Shown here piece by piece: positions 27,494-36,389 of a stretch of 64,000 nucleotides of DNA (positions are counted from its first letter, which is position 1; each line of letters begins with the position of its first letter). The notes beneath the pieces were generated by a model. It was not told the origin of the DNA, did not search any database, and saw only the letters and a list, made by a program, of their open reading frames with translations. The position numbers and the translations under genes were made by a program. Source of the DNA: Candidatus Altimarinota bacterium (lineage in GTDB: Bacteria > Patescibacteriota > Gracilibacteria > UBA4473). The stretch spans positions 1 through 64,000 of the forward strand of contig JAGLIF010000008.1 of assembly GCA_023143095.1 (NCBI GenBank), in the 5' to 3' direction.

Positions 27494-28593
27494 TAATAGC
27501 AGATCAATTTTTAGATTGGCTTATCCTTTTCTGGATTTTATTCAAACTATATGGAGGTTGGATACTTTTATTATTTTTTATTCCATATGTCTTATTTTTT
27601 CCTGATCAATTCCAAAAAAATTTAGAATTTATTTTTAAAGGCTTGGAAAAATTAAAAATATTTGGCACTTGGGCAAATAAAAAAAAGATTACTTATGGTA
27701 TACAAGGGAGAATAAACCACTATGTTAATAAGTATCTTTCAAAAGAAATAAAGGATTTTGTGCAATCAAATATAAAACTTGAATGGGTAGATGAAAATCA
27801 AACGGAAGAAAGTTTTAGAGAAAAAGGGAAACTTATTGTTAGAATGAGAGAAAATGATAATCAGAATAAAAATTTTATAAATGCATCAATGGTTTTTATT
27901 TCTAAAAACTTACTCAATAAAGCAAAATTATATATTTCAAAAAAACAACGAGAATCTGTAGATTTATATGTTGCAAAAAAACTTTTTGAAACTGAAAAAG
28001 AAGAGGTTTTGATTCAATTTATTACTGACTTTTTTAAGGAAGGAAATGATGATAAAAAAATAGGAAAGTTTTTAGAGAAATACAATAGAATTGATAAAGC
28101 AGCACTATTTTTCCCAGTTTTTATTCAAGAAATGACATTTTTAGGAGAAAAGGTTTTTGGATCATCATTGCCTAAAAATAAAGTTTTTGATGAAGTTAAT
28201 GGTTTGATTGATTTTTTGTTTGGATGGGCAAAAAGAAAAAGTGGAGATTCCATCAATAATATTTTCACTGGTCAATTTTGCAAATTTGGGGTTATGCTTG
28301 TTGGAATTGAATATAGAATTGAAAATGAAGGAGAAAGCCCCTATAAAAAACATATAAAGTTTTTATTAGAAAAAGAAGTTGAAACAATTTATTTAATCGG
28401 AGATGTGAAACAAGAAGATTTCATAAAAAATCTTTGTTCAGATAATTTTTTAAAAACAAATAATCTATCACTTTTCAATAATAAAAAATATGAAGCAATA
28501 ACTTTTAATAAAAACAATGAAGAAATAAAAGGAAAAACTTATTTAACGGTTTTAAGAAAGAATGAAATTGAACATTATTTTTCTAATATTTAA
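27490..28593 (+). CDS. Membrane-anchored protein of unknown function in the RM operon
   Basis: 367 residues. The first 40 contain a strongly hydrophobic stretch (WLILFWILFKLYGGWILLLFFIPYVLFF), enough for one or two membrane passes. The remainder is soluble and Lys/Glu-rich (ITYGIQGRINHYVNKYLSKEIKDFV... LIVRMRENDNQNKNFINASMVFISKNLLNKAKLYISKKQRES). No nuclease, ATPase or HTH motif is visible, and I do not recognise the family. It is translationally coupled to the gene before it and 3 bases from the endonuclease gene. A membrane protein between methyltransferase and endonuclease is unusual. Confidence 0.7.
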   Translation: MIIADQFLDWLILFWILFKLYGGWILLLFFIPYVLFFPDQFQKNLEFIFKGLEKLKIFGTWANKKKITYGIQGRINHYVNKYLSKEIKDFVQSNIKLEWVDENQTEESFREKGKLIVRMRENDNQNKNFINASMVFISKNLLNKAKLYISKKQRESVDLYVAKKLFETEKEEVLIQFITDFFKEGNDDKKIGKFLEKYNRIDKAALFFPVFIQEMTFLGEKVFGSSLPKNKVFDEVNGLIDFLFGWAKRKSGDSINNIFTGQFCKFGVMLVGIEYRIENEGESPYKKHIKFLLEKEVETIYLIGDVKQEDFIKNLCSDNFLKTNNLSLFNNKKYEAITFNKNNEEIKGKTYLTVLRKNEIEHYFSNI

Positions 28594-28596
28594 ATT

Positions 28597-29634
28597 ATGA
28601 ACAACCTTCAAAAACAACAAATCGCCTCAACCGTCATAAAAGTTTTACTAAAACGCTTTGAGACTTTTCCTATCGATGCTACAAATAATCGAAATGCACC
28701 TTTTCACGAAGCGTTTTTGAATGCTTTTAAAAATAACTTTGATGGCAAAGTTTCCGACATTCCATTTTTTATTAGTTTGAGTAGTTGGCTCCACGGACTT
28801 AATACCACACTTGGACAAACTTTTTTTGAGAAAGTGGCACACATTTTGTCGAACGGAGAAAAACGAGAATACACTTCTAAAAAGTTGGGGAATTTGAAAA
28901 TTTATCAATCGCAAAAAGATAGGATAAATAAAATTATGACAGAACTTTCTAATTCTGAAAGAGTTCCAAATTTAACGCAAGAAAATGCGGAAATATTTTT
29001 TGAAAATTCTGGGAATCTCACAAATGCGATTGATTTCTCAGCGGATCTTTTTATCGAAGATAATGACTCAATTATTGCCATTGAACTGAAATCAGTAAAA
29101 CCAAATTCTGGAGAAATGAAAGGTGAAAAACAAAAAATTTTAGAAGGAAAAATGGCTCTTAAAAAAGAGTTTTTTGGTAAAGAAATTTATTTTTATATTG
29201 GTTTTCCGTTTGATCCAACAAGTAGCGATAAAACCGGATACAACAAAACCCGATTTTTAAATTCAATTATCAATATGACAAAATTTTTTGATCCATCAGA
29301 AACTTTAGTTGCAAGTGAACTTTGGGATAAATTATCGGGGGAAAGTGTAACAATGGAACAAATTTTGGAAATCATAAATACTATTTCTACACCGGATTTT
29401 ATAGAAAAATTTCAATTTTTGAATAATCCAAATAATAGATCAAATTCTAAATATTCAGAATTTTTACAAGAATGGTTTTTATTTTCAGAAATAGAAATTT
29501 TAAAAAACGATAAACACATTCAGGAAGCAATTGAAAATGATAAGAAATTACAAAAAATCTATCATCAACAAATATTCAAAAATGATGAATATAATTGGCA
29601 ACGAAGTGATAAACTATTTAATCTTCTAAAATAA
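28597..29634 (+). CDS. Type II restriction endonuclease (TdeIII-like)
   Basis: 345 residues. A PD-(D/E)xK-type active site is visible as AIDFSADLFIEDNDSIIAIELKSVKPNSGEMKGEKQK, with Asp, then Glu-Leu-Lys. The upstream WLHGLNTTLGQTFFEKVAHILS segment resembles what I recall of TdeIII-family endonucleases; this is recollection and not an alignment. It cleaves DNA lacking the modification of the cognate methyltransferase three genes upstream. It is the last gene of the operon. Confidence 0.7.
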   Translation: MNNLQKQQIASTVIKVLLKRFETFPIDATNNRNAPFHEAFLNAFKNNFDGKVSDIPFFISLSSWLHGLNTTLGQTFFEKVAHILSNGEKREYTSKKLGNLKIYQSQKDRINKIMTELSNSERVPNLTQENAEIFFENSGNLTNAIDFSADLFIEDNDSIIAIELKSVKPNSGEMKGEKQKILEGKMALKKEFFGKEIYFYIGFPFDPTSSDKTGYNKTRFLNSIINMTKFFDPSETLVASELWDKLSGESVTMEQILEIINTISTPDFIEKFQFLNNPNNRSNSKYSEFLQEWFLFSEIEILKNDKHIQEAIENDKKLQKIYHQQIFKNDEYNWQRSDKLFNLLK

Positions 29635-29666
29635 AGAGTTTTAAAAATTTTAAAACGAAAAACAAA

Positions 29667-29749
29667 ATATAGTAGATTTTGTTTCAAGAATAGGAAGATG
29701 TAAATAAGTCTTATTGCTTTATTAGTTTGTTTTTATCAGTGTTTCCTTT
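29667..29749. repeat. Degenerate family B and a family D end
   Basis: ATAGTAGATTTTGTTTCAAG (29670-29689) is a decayed family B copy. TTTATCAGTGTTTCCTTTA (29732-29750) is a family D right end, 12 bases before the start codon of the CDF transporter gene. Confidence 0.55.
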
Positions 29750-29761
29750 AGATTCAGAGTG

Positions 29762-30652
29762 ATGGTCAATCATGAGAATACAAAGACAAAGCGTCGCGCT
29801 ACAAAAATTTCTCTTTTTACGGCACTTTTTTTGGCAATAATGAAACTGATGGTCGGAATATTGACTCATTCTCTAGCAATTTTGGCGAGTGCTGCAGATT
29901 CTTTTTTCGATTTAATTGTAAGTTTTGGAAATTTTTTAGCAGTGAAAAAGGCGGATAGTAATCCAACTAAGAATTTCTCTTATGGGTTTGGAAAACTGGA
30001 GGGGTTGGTTGGGCTTTTACAGGGGTTATTTATTTCGATTTCGGGATTAGTTTTGATGGGGGCGGGTGTGTGGAAGATTTTAAAAGGAGGAGAGGTTTTA
30101 CATTTTGATATTGCTTTTGTGGTTATGGGGGGAGCCTTGCTGATTACTTTTTTCTTGGTTCGGTTTTTGGAACGGGTGGCTCGAGAAACCAAGTCTTTGA
30201 TTTTAGAGGCAGATGCCACACATTATAAATCAGATGTATTTTCAAATTTAGCGGTACTATTGGGTATCGTAGTGATTTATTTTACGCAACAATTTTGGAT
30301 TGATGGACTGATATCTGTGTTGATTTCCTTTTTGATTATTCGGTCTGGGTATGGGATTTTAAAAAAATCAATTTTCTTGTTACTTGATCGGGAGGTACAG
30401 CCTCAAATACGAAAAAAAATAGAGTCTGTTTTAAAAAAATTTAAAAAACAAAAGGATATTTCAGGTTATCATTTTTTAAGAACTCGAAAATCAGGTTCGG
30501 TTATTTTTGTAGATGTGCATCTTGTTTTCAACAAAAAGATATTACTTCAAAGAGCTCATGAAATTTCAGATCAAATTGAAGAAGAATTGGCTGAAATTAT
30601 TGAAGATGGAGAAATATTGATTCATCTTGATCCTGTAGATGATAGTGAATAG
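29762..30652 (+). CDS. Cation diffusion facilitator transporter
   Basis: Divalent-metal efflux protein with six membrane helices and a C-terminal cytoplasmic domain (from about residue 205, KKIESVLKKFKKQKDISGYHFLRTRKSG). The zinc/iron site helices carry LAILASAADSFFDLIVSFG (A-x-x-D-S-x-x-D) and ILEADATHYKSDVFSNLAV (HxxxD). NFSYGFGKLEGLVGLLQG is the family signature after helix 2. 296 residues; the adjacent GTG (29759) would add one residue. The D-x-x-x-D/H-x-x-x-D arrangement fits the FieF/YiiP group. Confidence 0.93.
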   Translation: MVNHENTKTKRRATKISLFTALFLAIMKLMVGILTHSLAILASAADSFFDLIVSFGNFLAVKKADSNPTKNFSYGFGKLEGLVGLLQGLFISISGLVLMGAGVWKILKGGEVLHFDIAFVVMGGALLITFFLVRFLERVARETKSLILEADATHYKSDVFSNLAVLLGIVVIYFTQQFWIDGLISVLISFLIIRSGYGILKKSIFLLLDREVQPQIRKKIESVLKKFKKQKDISGYHFLRTRKSGSVIFVDVHLVFNKKILLQRAHEISDQIEEELAEIIEDGEILIHLDPVDDSE

Positions 30653-30699
30653 AGGTTTGAAATTTTGCTTATTTTAAAGAGATTCTTACAATTATTAAG

Positions 30700-31734
30700 A
30701 TGAAAGATTTACTAGTTTTAAAATTAGGAACATCGACGATTACACAAAAAGACGGAGAGGTGAACGAGACTATTTTAAAAGATATTTGCAGTCAAATTGC
30801 TGTGTTGGGGGAACAGTATGTTTTGATTTTGGTTTCTTCTGGAGCTGTGGGGTGCGGGAAAAGATTTATTAAAAATTTTTCTCAGAAATTAATAGAAAAA
30901 AAGGCGGCGGCCGCTATCGGAAATCCTATCTTGATAGAAAAATATGCTAAGTTTTTGGTACCGAAAGGGATTCCTGTAGCACAAATATTGGTGGAGCGAG
31001 AAAATTTTTCAGATCGAAAGAAATTTTTACGCATTAGAGAGACTTGTGAGGAGCTTTGGAAAAATGGAATATTGCCAATATTTAATGAGAACGATGTTAT
31101 TTCTGATTTTGAATTAAAATTTTCTGATAATGATGAGTTGGCAACTTTGATTTCTGCAGGATTTTCGGCAAAGAAATTATTGTTGGGGACTTCTGTTGAA
31201 GGGTTATTGGATAAAACTGAGAAAGTTGTGCCTTGCATAGAAGATTTTAGTGAGAGGATTTTGTCGTTTGCTACGCATAAAAAAACAGAAGATGGATTGG
31301 GTGGTATGATTTCAAAGCTTAATTGTGCGCGGCTAGCTGCAAAATTAGGTACAGAAGTTCAAATATTTGATGTGAGAGAGGCTGGAAATATTTTAAAAGC
31401 GGAGAAAGGATTAATTGGAACGCGTTGTCCAGCGAAACTTTGTGAGATTTCTGCTCACAAAAAATGGTTGGCGAGCGGGAGTTTAAGTGTAGCGAAAGTT
31501 TTTATCGACGAAGGGGCAAAGAAAGCACTTCAAAATAGAAAGAGTTTATTATATGTGGGGGTAAAAGAAATTATCGGTGAGTTTAAAAAAGGTGAGATTT
31601 TTGAAATTTATACCGAAAAAAATCAACTCCTTTTTGCGGTAGCACAGGCAAAATTGGCTTCTCAAGAACTAAAAACACTAAAAGATTCCAAAGGGGTTTT
31701 CTTGGCTCGGACAGATGAAATTGTAATTATTTAA
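30700..31734 (+). CDS. proB: Glutamate 5-kinase
   Basis: First step of proline synthesis: phosphorylates L-glutamate to gamma-glutamyl phosphate. The kinase domain starts LVLKLGTSTIT and has LVSSGAVGCGKRF, AAAAIGNPILIEKYAKFL, PIFNENDVISDFELKFSDNDELATLIS and KKTEDGLGGMISKLNCARLAAKLG. The C-terminal 75 residues (LSVAKVFIDEGAKKALQNRKSLLYVGVKEIIGEFKKGEIFEI) are a PUA domain, as in full-length bacterial ProB. It is the first gene of a proBAC operon, with proA 4 bases downstream. Confidence 0.96.
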   Translation: MKDLLVLKLGTSTITQKDGEVNETILKDICSQIAVLGEQYVLILVSSGAVGCGKRFIKNFSQKLIEKKAAAAIGNPILIEKYAKFLVPKGIPVAQILVERENFSDRKKFLRIRETCEELWKNGILPIFNENDVISDFELKFSDNDELATLISAGFSAKKLLLGTSVEGLLDKTEKVVPCIEDFSERILSFATHKKTEDGLGGMISKLNCARLAAKLGTEVQIFDVREAGNILKAEKGLIGTRCPAKLCEISAHKKWLASGSLSVAKVFIDEGAKKALQNRKSLLYVGVKEIIGEFKKGEIFEIYTEKNQLLFAVAQAKLASQELKTLKDSKGVFLARTDEIVII

Positions 31735-31738
31735 AAAC

Positions 31739-32989
31739 ATGAAAAACATAAAAACTATACAACCATTATTGTTGCAGACGAAGAAAGCATCTATTTCAAT
31801 TGCTCGATTGAAGAAGGGTGCTCGGAAAAAACTTGTGAAGAATATTGCGGATGCGATTAAGTCAAATCAGTCATTTATTATAGCTGAAAATAAAAAAGAT
31901 GTAGATATAATGGATGATGATGATCCTAAAAAAGATCGACTGATGTTGGACACAGAACGAATAGGATGGATGATTGCTGATGCGAAAAAGGTTGCAGAAT
32001 TAGAGGAGTATACTGGAAAAATATTGATTGAACGAACACTTGAAAACGGCATAAAACTTCAGAAAATATCAGTACCTTTGGGTGTTGTTGGAATTATTTA
32101 TGAATCTCGTCCAAATGTAACTTTGGATGCAATTTGTTTAACCTTGAAATCTGGGAACGGTGTAGTGCTTCGCGGTGGGAGTGATGCGGTGAATTCTAAC
32201 AAGGCTATTGTAAAAATTGTGAATGAAGTTTTGATCAAGGCGGGATTAGATTCAAATATTGTTCAACTTTTACCAATAGAAAGGGTATTTGTTAAAGAAT
32301 TACTGGAAGCAGAAAAATATGTGGATGTGATTATCCCCAGAGGAAGTCAAAATTTAATCAATTTTGTGAGAGAGAATTCCAAAATTCCAACTATTGAAAC
32401 AGGTGCGGGAGTTTGTCACACTTTTGTAGAGAAAACTGCTGATTTAGAAATGGCAAAAAACATTGTGTTAAACGCTAAACTCCAAAGACCTTCTGTTTGT
32501 AATGCTTTAGATACTATTTTGGTTTCAGAGGAAATAGCAGAGACATTTTTGCCAATGATTATCAAAGAATTTGAAAAGGATTCGGTGGGAATTTTTGCTG
32601 ATAAAAAAAGTTTTGAAATTTTAGCTAGATATTCATATTTAAATCATGCGAAAAGCGAAGATTTTGGACGAGAATTTTTGGGGTATGGATGTTCGATAAA
32701 AGTTGTAAAGGATGAGGAAGAGGCTTTGGAGCATATTGCAGAAAACTCATCAAAACACTCGGAGGCAATTGTGACGCAGGACATGGCTTTGGCTGAACGA
32801 TTTTTAACGGAAGTTGATTCGGCAGCCGTTTATCATAATGCTTCGACTCGATTTACCGATGGAGGGATTTTTGGTTTAGGGGCAGAGATTGGTATTTCTA
32901 CTCAAAAATTACATGCTAGAGGACCTTTTGCACTTGAAAAATTGGTAACGGAAAAATGGATATTAAGAGGTGATGGACAAGTGAGATAA
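31739..32989 (+). CDS. proA: Glutamate-5-semialdehyde dehydrogenase (gamma-glutamyl phosphate reductase)
   Basis: NADPH-dependent reduction of gamma-glutamyl phosphate to glutamate semialdehyde, the second proline step. Family motifs are ISVPLGVVGIIYESRPNVTLDAICLTLKSGNGVVLRGGSDA, VDVIIPRGSQNLINFV, the catalytic cysteine in NAKLQRPSVCNALDTILV, and ASTRFTDGGIFGLGAEIGISTQKLHARGPFAL. 416 residues, the usual length. It lies between proB and proC and is co-directional. Confidence 0.97.
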   Translation: MKNIKTIQPLLLQTKKASISIARLKKGARKKLVKNIADAIKSNQSFIIAENKKDVDIMDDDDPKKDRLMLDTERIGWMIADAKKVAELEEYTGKILIERTLENGIKLQKISVPLGVVGIIYESRPNVTLDAICLTLKSGNGVVLRGGSDAVNSNKAIVKIVNEVLIKAGLDSNIVQLLPIERVFVKELLEAEKYVDVIIPRGSQNLINFVRENSKIPTIETGAGVCHTFVEKTADLEMAKNIVLNAKLQRPSVCNALDTILVSEEIAETFLPMIIKEFEKDSVGIFADKKSFEILARYSYLNHAKSEDFGREFLGYGCSIKVVKDEEEALEHIAENSSKHSEAIVTQDMALAERFLTEVDSAAVYHNASTRFTDGGIFGLGAEIGISTQKLHARGPFALEKLVTEKWILRGDGQVR

Positions 32990-33000
32990 AAGACTAAATA

Positions 33001-33789
33001 ATGAAAATATTTTTTATCGGTTGCGGTAATATGGGAGAAGCTTTCCTCAAGATTGGTTTGGAAAAAAAGGTTTTTACGAATAACGAAGTTGTGGTTTTTG
33101 AAAAGTCTTCAGAACGAAAAAAATACTTGAAAGACACTTATTCTATAACTATTGCGGAAAAATTAGAGGATGTACAAGCTTCGGAAGTGGTCTTTTTGGG
33201 AATTAAACCGCAAAATTTAGAGGATTTACTGATACAGAGGTTTGAAGGAAAAATTGTTATTTCTATTTTAGCAGGAACAAGAATTGTAAAAATCATTGAA
33301 AAATTTGTAGGTGCCAAGATTGCTCGGGCTATGCCAAATTTGGGTCAATTTGTAAAACAGGGTATGAGTGGAATCTTCTTTGGTACTACCTTCTCAGTAT
33401 CAGAAAAAGATTTTGTGAAGTCTATCTTTAAAGCTGGTGGAGAAGTCTTGGAAGTCGATAAAGAATTAGATTTGGATAATATTACAGCTATATCTGGAAG
33501 TGGTCCAGCGTACTTTTTTTATTTTACGGAAAAATTAATAGAGAGTGCTTTGGTATTGGGATTTTCCAAAGAAATGGCAGAGGTATTAGTGCGACAAACC
33601 TTTTTGGGATCGGCGGAAATATTGAATCAATACAAAGATGATTCGGTAGCAGATTGGCGAAACAAAGTTACTTCTAGGGGGGGAACTACAGAAAAAGCTA
33701 TAGAAAATTTTGAAAATTCTGATTTTGAAAAAATTGTTTTAGAAAGTGTTCGTGCCGCACAAAAGCGTGCAGAAGAGTTAGGAGCATGA
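33001..33789 (+). CDS. proC: Pyrroline-5-carboxylate reductase
   Basis: Last proline step. The Rossmann domain begins with MKIFFIGCGNMGEAFL and GIKPQNLEDL. The NADP region is followed by RAMPNLGQFVKQGMSGIFFG. The signature AISGSGPAYFFYFTEKLIESALVLGF and the C-terminal VTSRGGTTEKAIENFE complete the family pattern. 262 residues. The three genes proB, proA and proC make the full glutamate-to-proline route. Confidence 0.96.
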   Translation: MKIFFIGCGNMGEAFLKIGLEKKVFTNNEVVVFEKSSERKKYLKDTYSITIAEKLEDVQASEVVFLGIKPQNLEDLLIQRFEGKIVISILAGTRIVKIIEKFVGAKIARAMPNLGQFVKQGMSGIFFGTTFSVSEKDFVKSIFKAGGEVLEVDKELDLDNITAISGSGPAYFFYFTEKLIESALVLGFSKEMAEVLVRQTFLGSAEILNQYKDDSVADWRNKVTSRGGTTEKAIENFENSDFEKIVLESVRAAQKRAEELGA

Positions 33790-33821
33790 AAGAGTGTGGA
33801 GAAAAAATCAAAATTTCTCTA

Positions 33822-33849
33822 TTGACATTTTTCAATGTTTCCAGAGAAT
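33822..33849 (+). promoter_or_regulatory. Likely promoter of the V-type ATPase operon
   Basis: TTGACA (33822-33827), 16-base spacer, GAGAAT (33844-33849), 30 bases before the first ATPase start codon. The same layout occurs before the K and A subunit genes. Confidence 0.55.
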
Positions 33850-33878
33850 CTTGTCGAAAATTTTTTATATTAAAAATA

Positions 33879-34205
33879 ATGACGACTAGTGATGACTTTT
33901 TGACACAGGTGCTTTCAACTGAAAAACAGGCAGAAGAAAAAGTAAAGGAGGCAGAAGAAAAATCAAAAAATAGTTTGATGAAAGTTAAACGAAAATTGAT
34001 GGATGATCAAGAAACAAAACAAAGTGAAGCTCGAGAAGATTTTCGTAAAAAATTGAAAGAGAAACAAGTAGAAGTACGCAAGATTTATGAAAAATTGCTT
34101 CAAGATGGAGAAAAAGAAGTTTCGAATTTAAAAAAAGAAGCGGATGGAAAAATAGAAAAAGCATTACCAGTAGCACAGATGTTTTTCTTAAACGAAATTC
34201 TTTAA
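33879..34205 (+). CDS. V/A-type ATPase peripheral stalk subunit (H/G-like)
   Basis: 108 residues from ATG 33879. A longer frame from 33786 overlaps proC and runs through the promoter, so it is not used. It is almost entirely a charged coiled coil (EKQAEEKVKEAEEKSKNSLMKVKRKLMDDQETKQSEAREDF), with FLTQVLSTEKQAEEKV at the start as in the AhaH/NtpF stalk subunits that pair with subunit E. Its position before subunit I is the usual one. The identification rests on both fold and position. Confidence 0.8.
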   Translation: MTTSDDFLTQVLSTEKQAEEKVKEAEEKSKNSLMKVKRKLMDDQETKQSEAREDFRKKLKEKQVEVRKIYEKLLQDGEKEVSNLKKEADGKIEKALPVAQMFFLNEIL

Positions 34206-34225
34206 TTTGATAGTTTAATTTAATC

Positions 34226-36235
34226 ATGGCAAAGGTAGCTCTCCAAAAAATTCGTGTGATAGGAATGAAAAAACACTATAAAATATTGATGCAAGAATTG
34301 CATCGACAAGGGATTTTGCATATTACACAAAATCTAGATTTTATTAAGAATTCTGAAAATGAAATAGTAGATCATTTTGGTGTTTTTGATTTGGCGCGAA
34401 TTGATTTTGTTATCCGTTTTTTATGTCCGTTTGAATCAGGAAAATCCAAATTAGAAGGAATTCTTTCTGGAGGAAAATTGATTATGACGGAGGAATTGGC
34501 AAAAGAAAAACTAAAAACTTTTTCGGTAGACTCAGAATCAATTATTTCTGATTGTGAAAAACTGAGAGAAAGCTGGGTAAAAGTAAAGAATGAATTAAAG
34601 AAGATTCCTGCTAAAAAAAATATATTGAAAAATTTACTAACTTTCAATGTTGATTTGCAAGTAGATTTTTCAACTAATAAAACAAAAACTTGGATTGGAA
34701 AAGTAGCTTTAAATCAAGAGCATAAATTTGCTTCAGAGCTTTCTAGAGAGTCAAATTTATTAGATATTAATATTTTGGGATCCGATAAAAGATACAGTTA
34801 TTTTCGATTGACAGTACTCAAAGATATTTCAGCAAAGATGGAGGAGATATTTAACTCGTTTGGTGTTGATGTTTTTGATTTTTCTGCGGAGTTTTCGGAT
34901 TTTTTTGGAAAGATGCCAGTAGAGATTTATGCGATACTAGAACAGCAAGAAGTTGATTTAGCAGGACATATTATAAAATTCAAGAAGAAAGCTCGTCGTT
35001 TGGCGGTGCATTTAGATGAAATGAGAATTTTGTATGATTATAATTCGTGGAGAAAAACAAAAAATGATCTCCAATATAAAATTTTTAGATCGAAACACTT
35101 ATTTGCTTTTGAGGCGTGGGTGTCGAAGAAAATAGTAAAAGATTTAACTAAGTGGATAAAGAACGCTTTTGTTGGGGATGTTGAAATAGAATTGATTCAT
35201 AAGGAGAAAGACGAAAAAGTTCCAGTTTTGTTGGATAATGTTGTTGGAGTGTCTTCTTTTGAGGAAATTACAAAAATGTACAGTATGCCATCTAGTACGG
35301 ATATTGATCCAACGGCTATTATGTCGTTTTTCTTTATGCTCTTTTTTGGACTTTGTTTGTCTGATGTAGGGTATGGGCTTACATTGATGCTTTTGTCTGG
35401 TATCTTTTTGTTTTTTGGGAAATTTCCAAAGACAGTCAAAAAATCTATTTTAATGTTGTTTCTCTGTGGAGGATCGGCTACGATTGGAGGAATTATTTTG
35501 GGAGGATATTTTGGGATGACTCCTGCGCAAGCACCAGAGTTTTTAGTTGGTGCGAATGGGATGTTTAAGGGACAATTATTGGATATGACTAATTCAATAG
35601 GACCGCAAATCTTTTTGTATATTGTCTTTGGACTTGGGGCATTTCAGATATTGGTAGGAGTTATTGCCGATTTTGTAAGAAGAATTGGGAATAAGGATTT
35701 TGAGGGAGCTTTTGCAGATTCTGCCGCATGGTTTTTCTTTCTTGTTTCTCTTGTATTGTTAGGAGTGGGAGATTTTATTGGGCTTGATCCTCAATTTACC
35801 ACAAAATTAGCGTTGATTGGAGCGGGAATATTATTTTTAACACAAGGTCGATCACAAAAGAATTGGTTTTTGAAACCGATTTTCGGAATTTTGGGGCTTT
35901 ATAATGTAGTGAATTATTTTTCAGATCTTTTGAGTTATGCTCGGGTGATGGCATTGGGACTTGCAACAGGTGTTGTAGCTTCGGTGATGAATACTATTGG
36001 AATAAAGTTTTATGAAATGATTTCAGGAGCTTCTATCTTGATAGCGATAGTAGTGTTTGTGTTATTTATTATATTTGGGCACTTATTAAATTTTGCCTTA
36101 TCGCTTATGGGAGCATTTATTCATACTGGTCGTCTTCAATTTGTTGAATTTTTTAGTAAGTTTTACGCAGGAGGAGGAAAAGCTTTTATTCCGTTTGAAA
36201 GAGTGAAGAAATATTTACAGTTTGAGGTGCGTTAA
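34226..36235 (+). CDS. ntpI: V/A-type ATPase subunit I (a subunit)
   Basis: 669 residues. A cytoplasmic N-terminal half (to about residue 360) anchors the peripheral stalks. A C-terminal membrane half with about seven to eight helices forms the ion half-channels. Conserved blocks are MFFFGLCLSDVGYGL-like (FFMLFFGLCLSDVGYGLTL), GGYFGM, YNVVNYFSDLLSYARVMALGLATGVVASVMN and HLLNFALSLMGAFIHTGRLQFVEFFSKFYAGGGKAFIPF. The SYAR arginine corresponds to the essential Arg of the a subunit. It follows the stalk gene by 20 bases. Confidence 0.95.
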   Translation: MAKVALQKIRVIGMKKHYKILMQELHRQGILHITQNLDFIKNSENEIVDHFGVFDLARIDFVIRFLCPFESGKSKLEGILSGGKLIMTEELAKEKLKTFSVDSESIISDCEKLRESWVKVKNELKKIPAKKNILKNLLTFNVDLQVDFSTNKTKTWIGKVALNQEHKFASELSRESNLLDINILGSDKRYSYFRLTVLKDISAKMEEIFNSFGVDVFDFSAEFSDFFGKMPVEIYAILEQQEVDLAGHIIKFKKKARRLAVHLDEMRILYDYNSWRKTKNDLQYKIFRSKHLFAFEAWVSKKIVKDLTKWIKNAFVGDVEIELIHKEKDEKVPVLLDNVVGVSSFEEITKMYSMPSSTDIDPTAIMSFFFMLFFGLCLSDVGYGLTLMLLSGIFLFFGKFPKTVKKSILMLFLCGGSATIGGIILGGYFGMTPAQAPEFLVGANGMFKGQLLDMTNSIGPQIFLYIVFGLGAFQILVGVIADFVRRIGNKDFEGAFADSAAWFFFLVSLVLLGVGDFIGLDPQFTTKLALIGAGILFLTQGRSQKNWFLKPIFGILGLYNVVNYFSDLLSYARVMALGLATGVVASVMNTIGIKFYEMISGASILIAIVVFVLFIIFGHLLNFALSLMGAFIHTGRLQFVEFFSKFYAGGGKAFIPFERVKKYLQFEVR

Positions 36236-36253
36236 AAACAGTTATAAAGCACG

Positions 36254-36284
36254 AGAAGAAAGGAAATGAAAGACTTCTTTTTTT
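36254..36284 (+). terminator. Weak hairpin with T run between ntpI and ntpK
   Basis: AGAAG (36254-36258) pairs with CTTCT (36274-36278) across a 15-base loop and runs into seven Ts. The stem is short. Together with the promoter at 36322 it could let the K gene be transcribed independently. Confidence 0.3.
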
Positions 36285-36321
36285 GTATTAGAGACGCATG
36301 AAGGAAAACATGTTTTTATAT

Positions 36322-36349
36322 TTGACATTTTAGAGAAATTCCCAAAAAT
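36322..36349 (+). promoter_or_regulatory. Likely promoter of ntpK-E-C-F
   Basis: TTGACA (36322-36327), 16-base spacer, AAAAAT (36344-36349), 41 bases before the ntpK start. A separate promoter would suit the higher copy number needed for the K ring. Confidence 0.5.
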
Positions 36350-36389
36350 GCATAAGAATTTGATTTTTAATTATTAATTTGCTTAAAAA

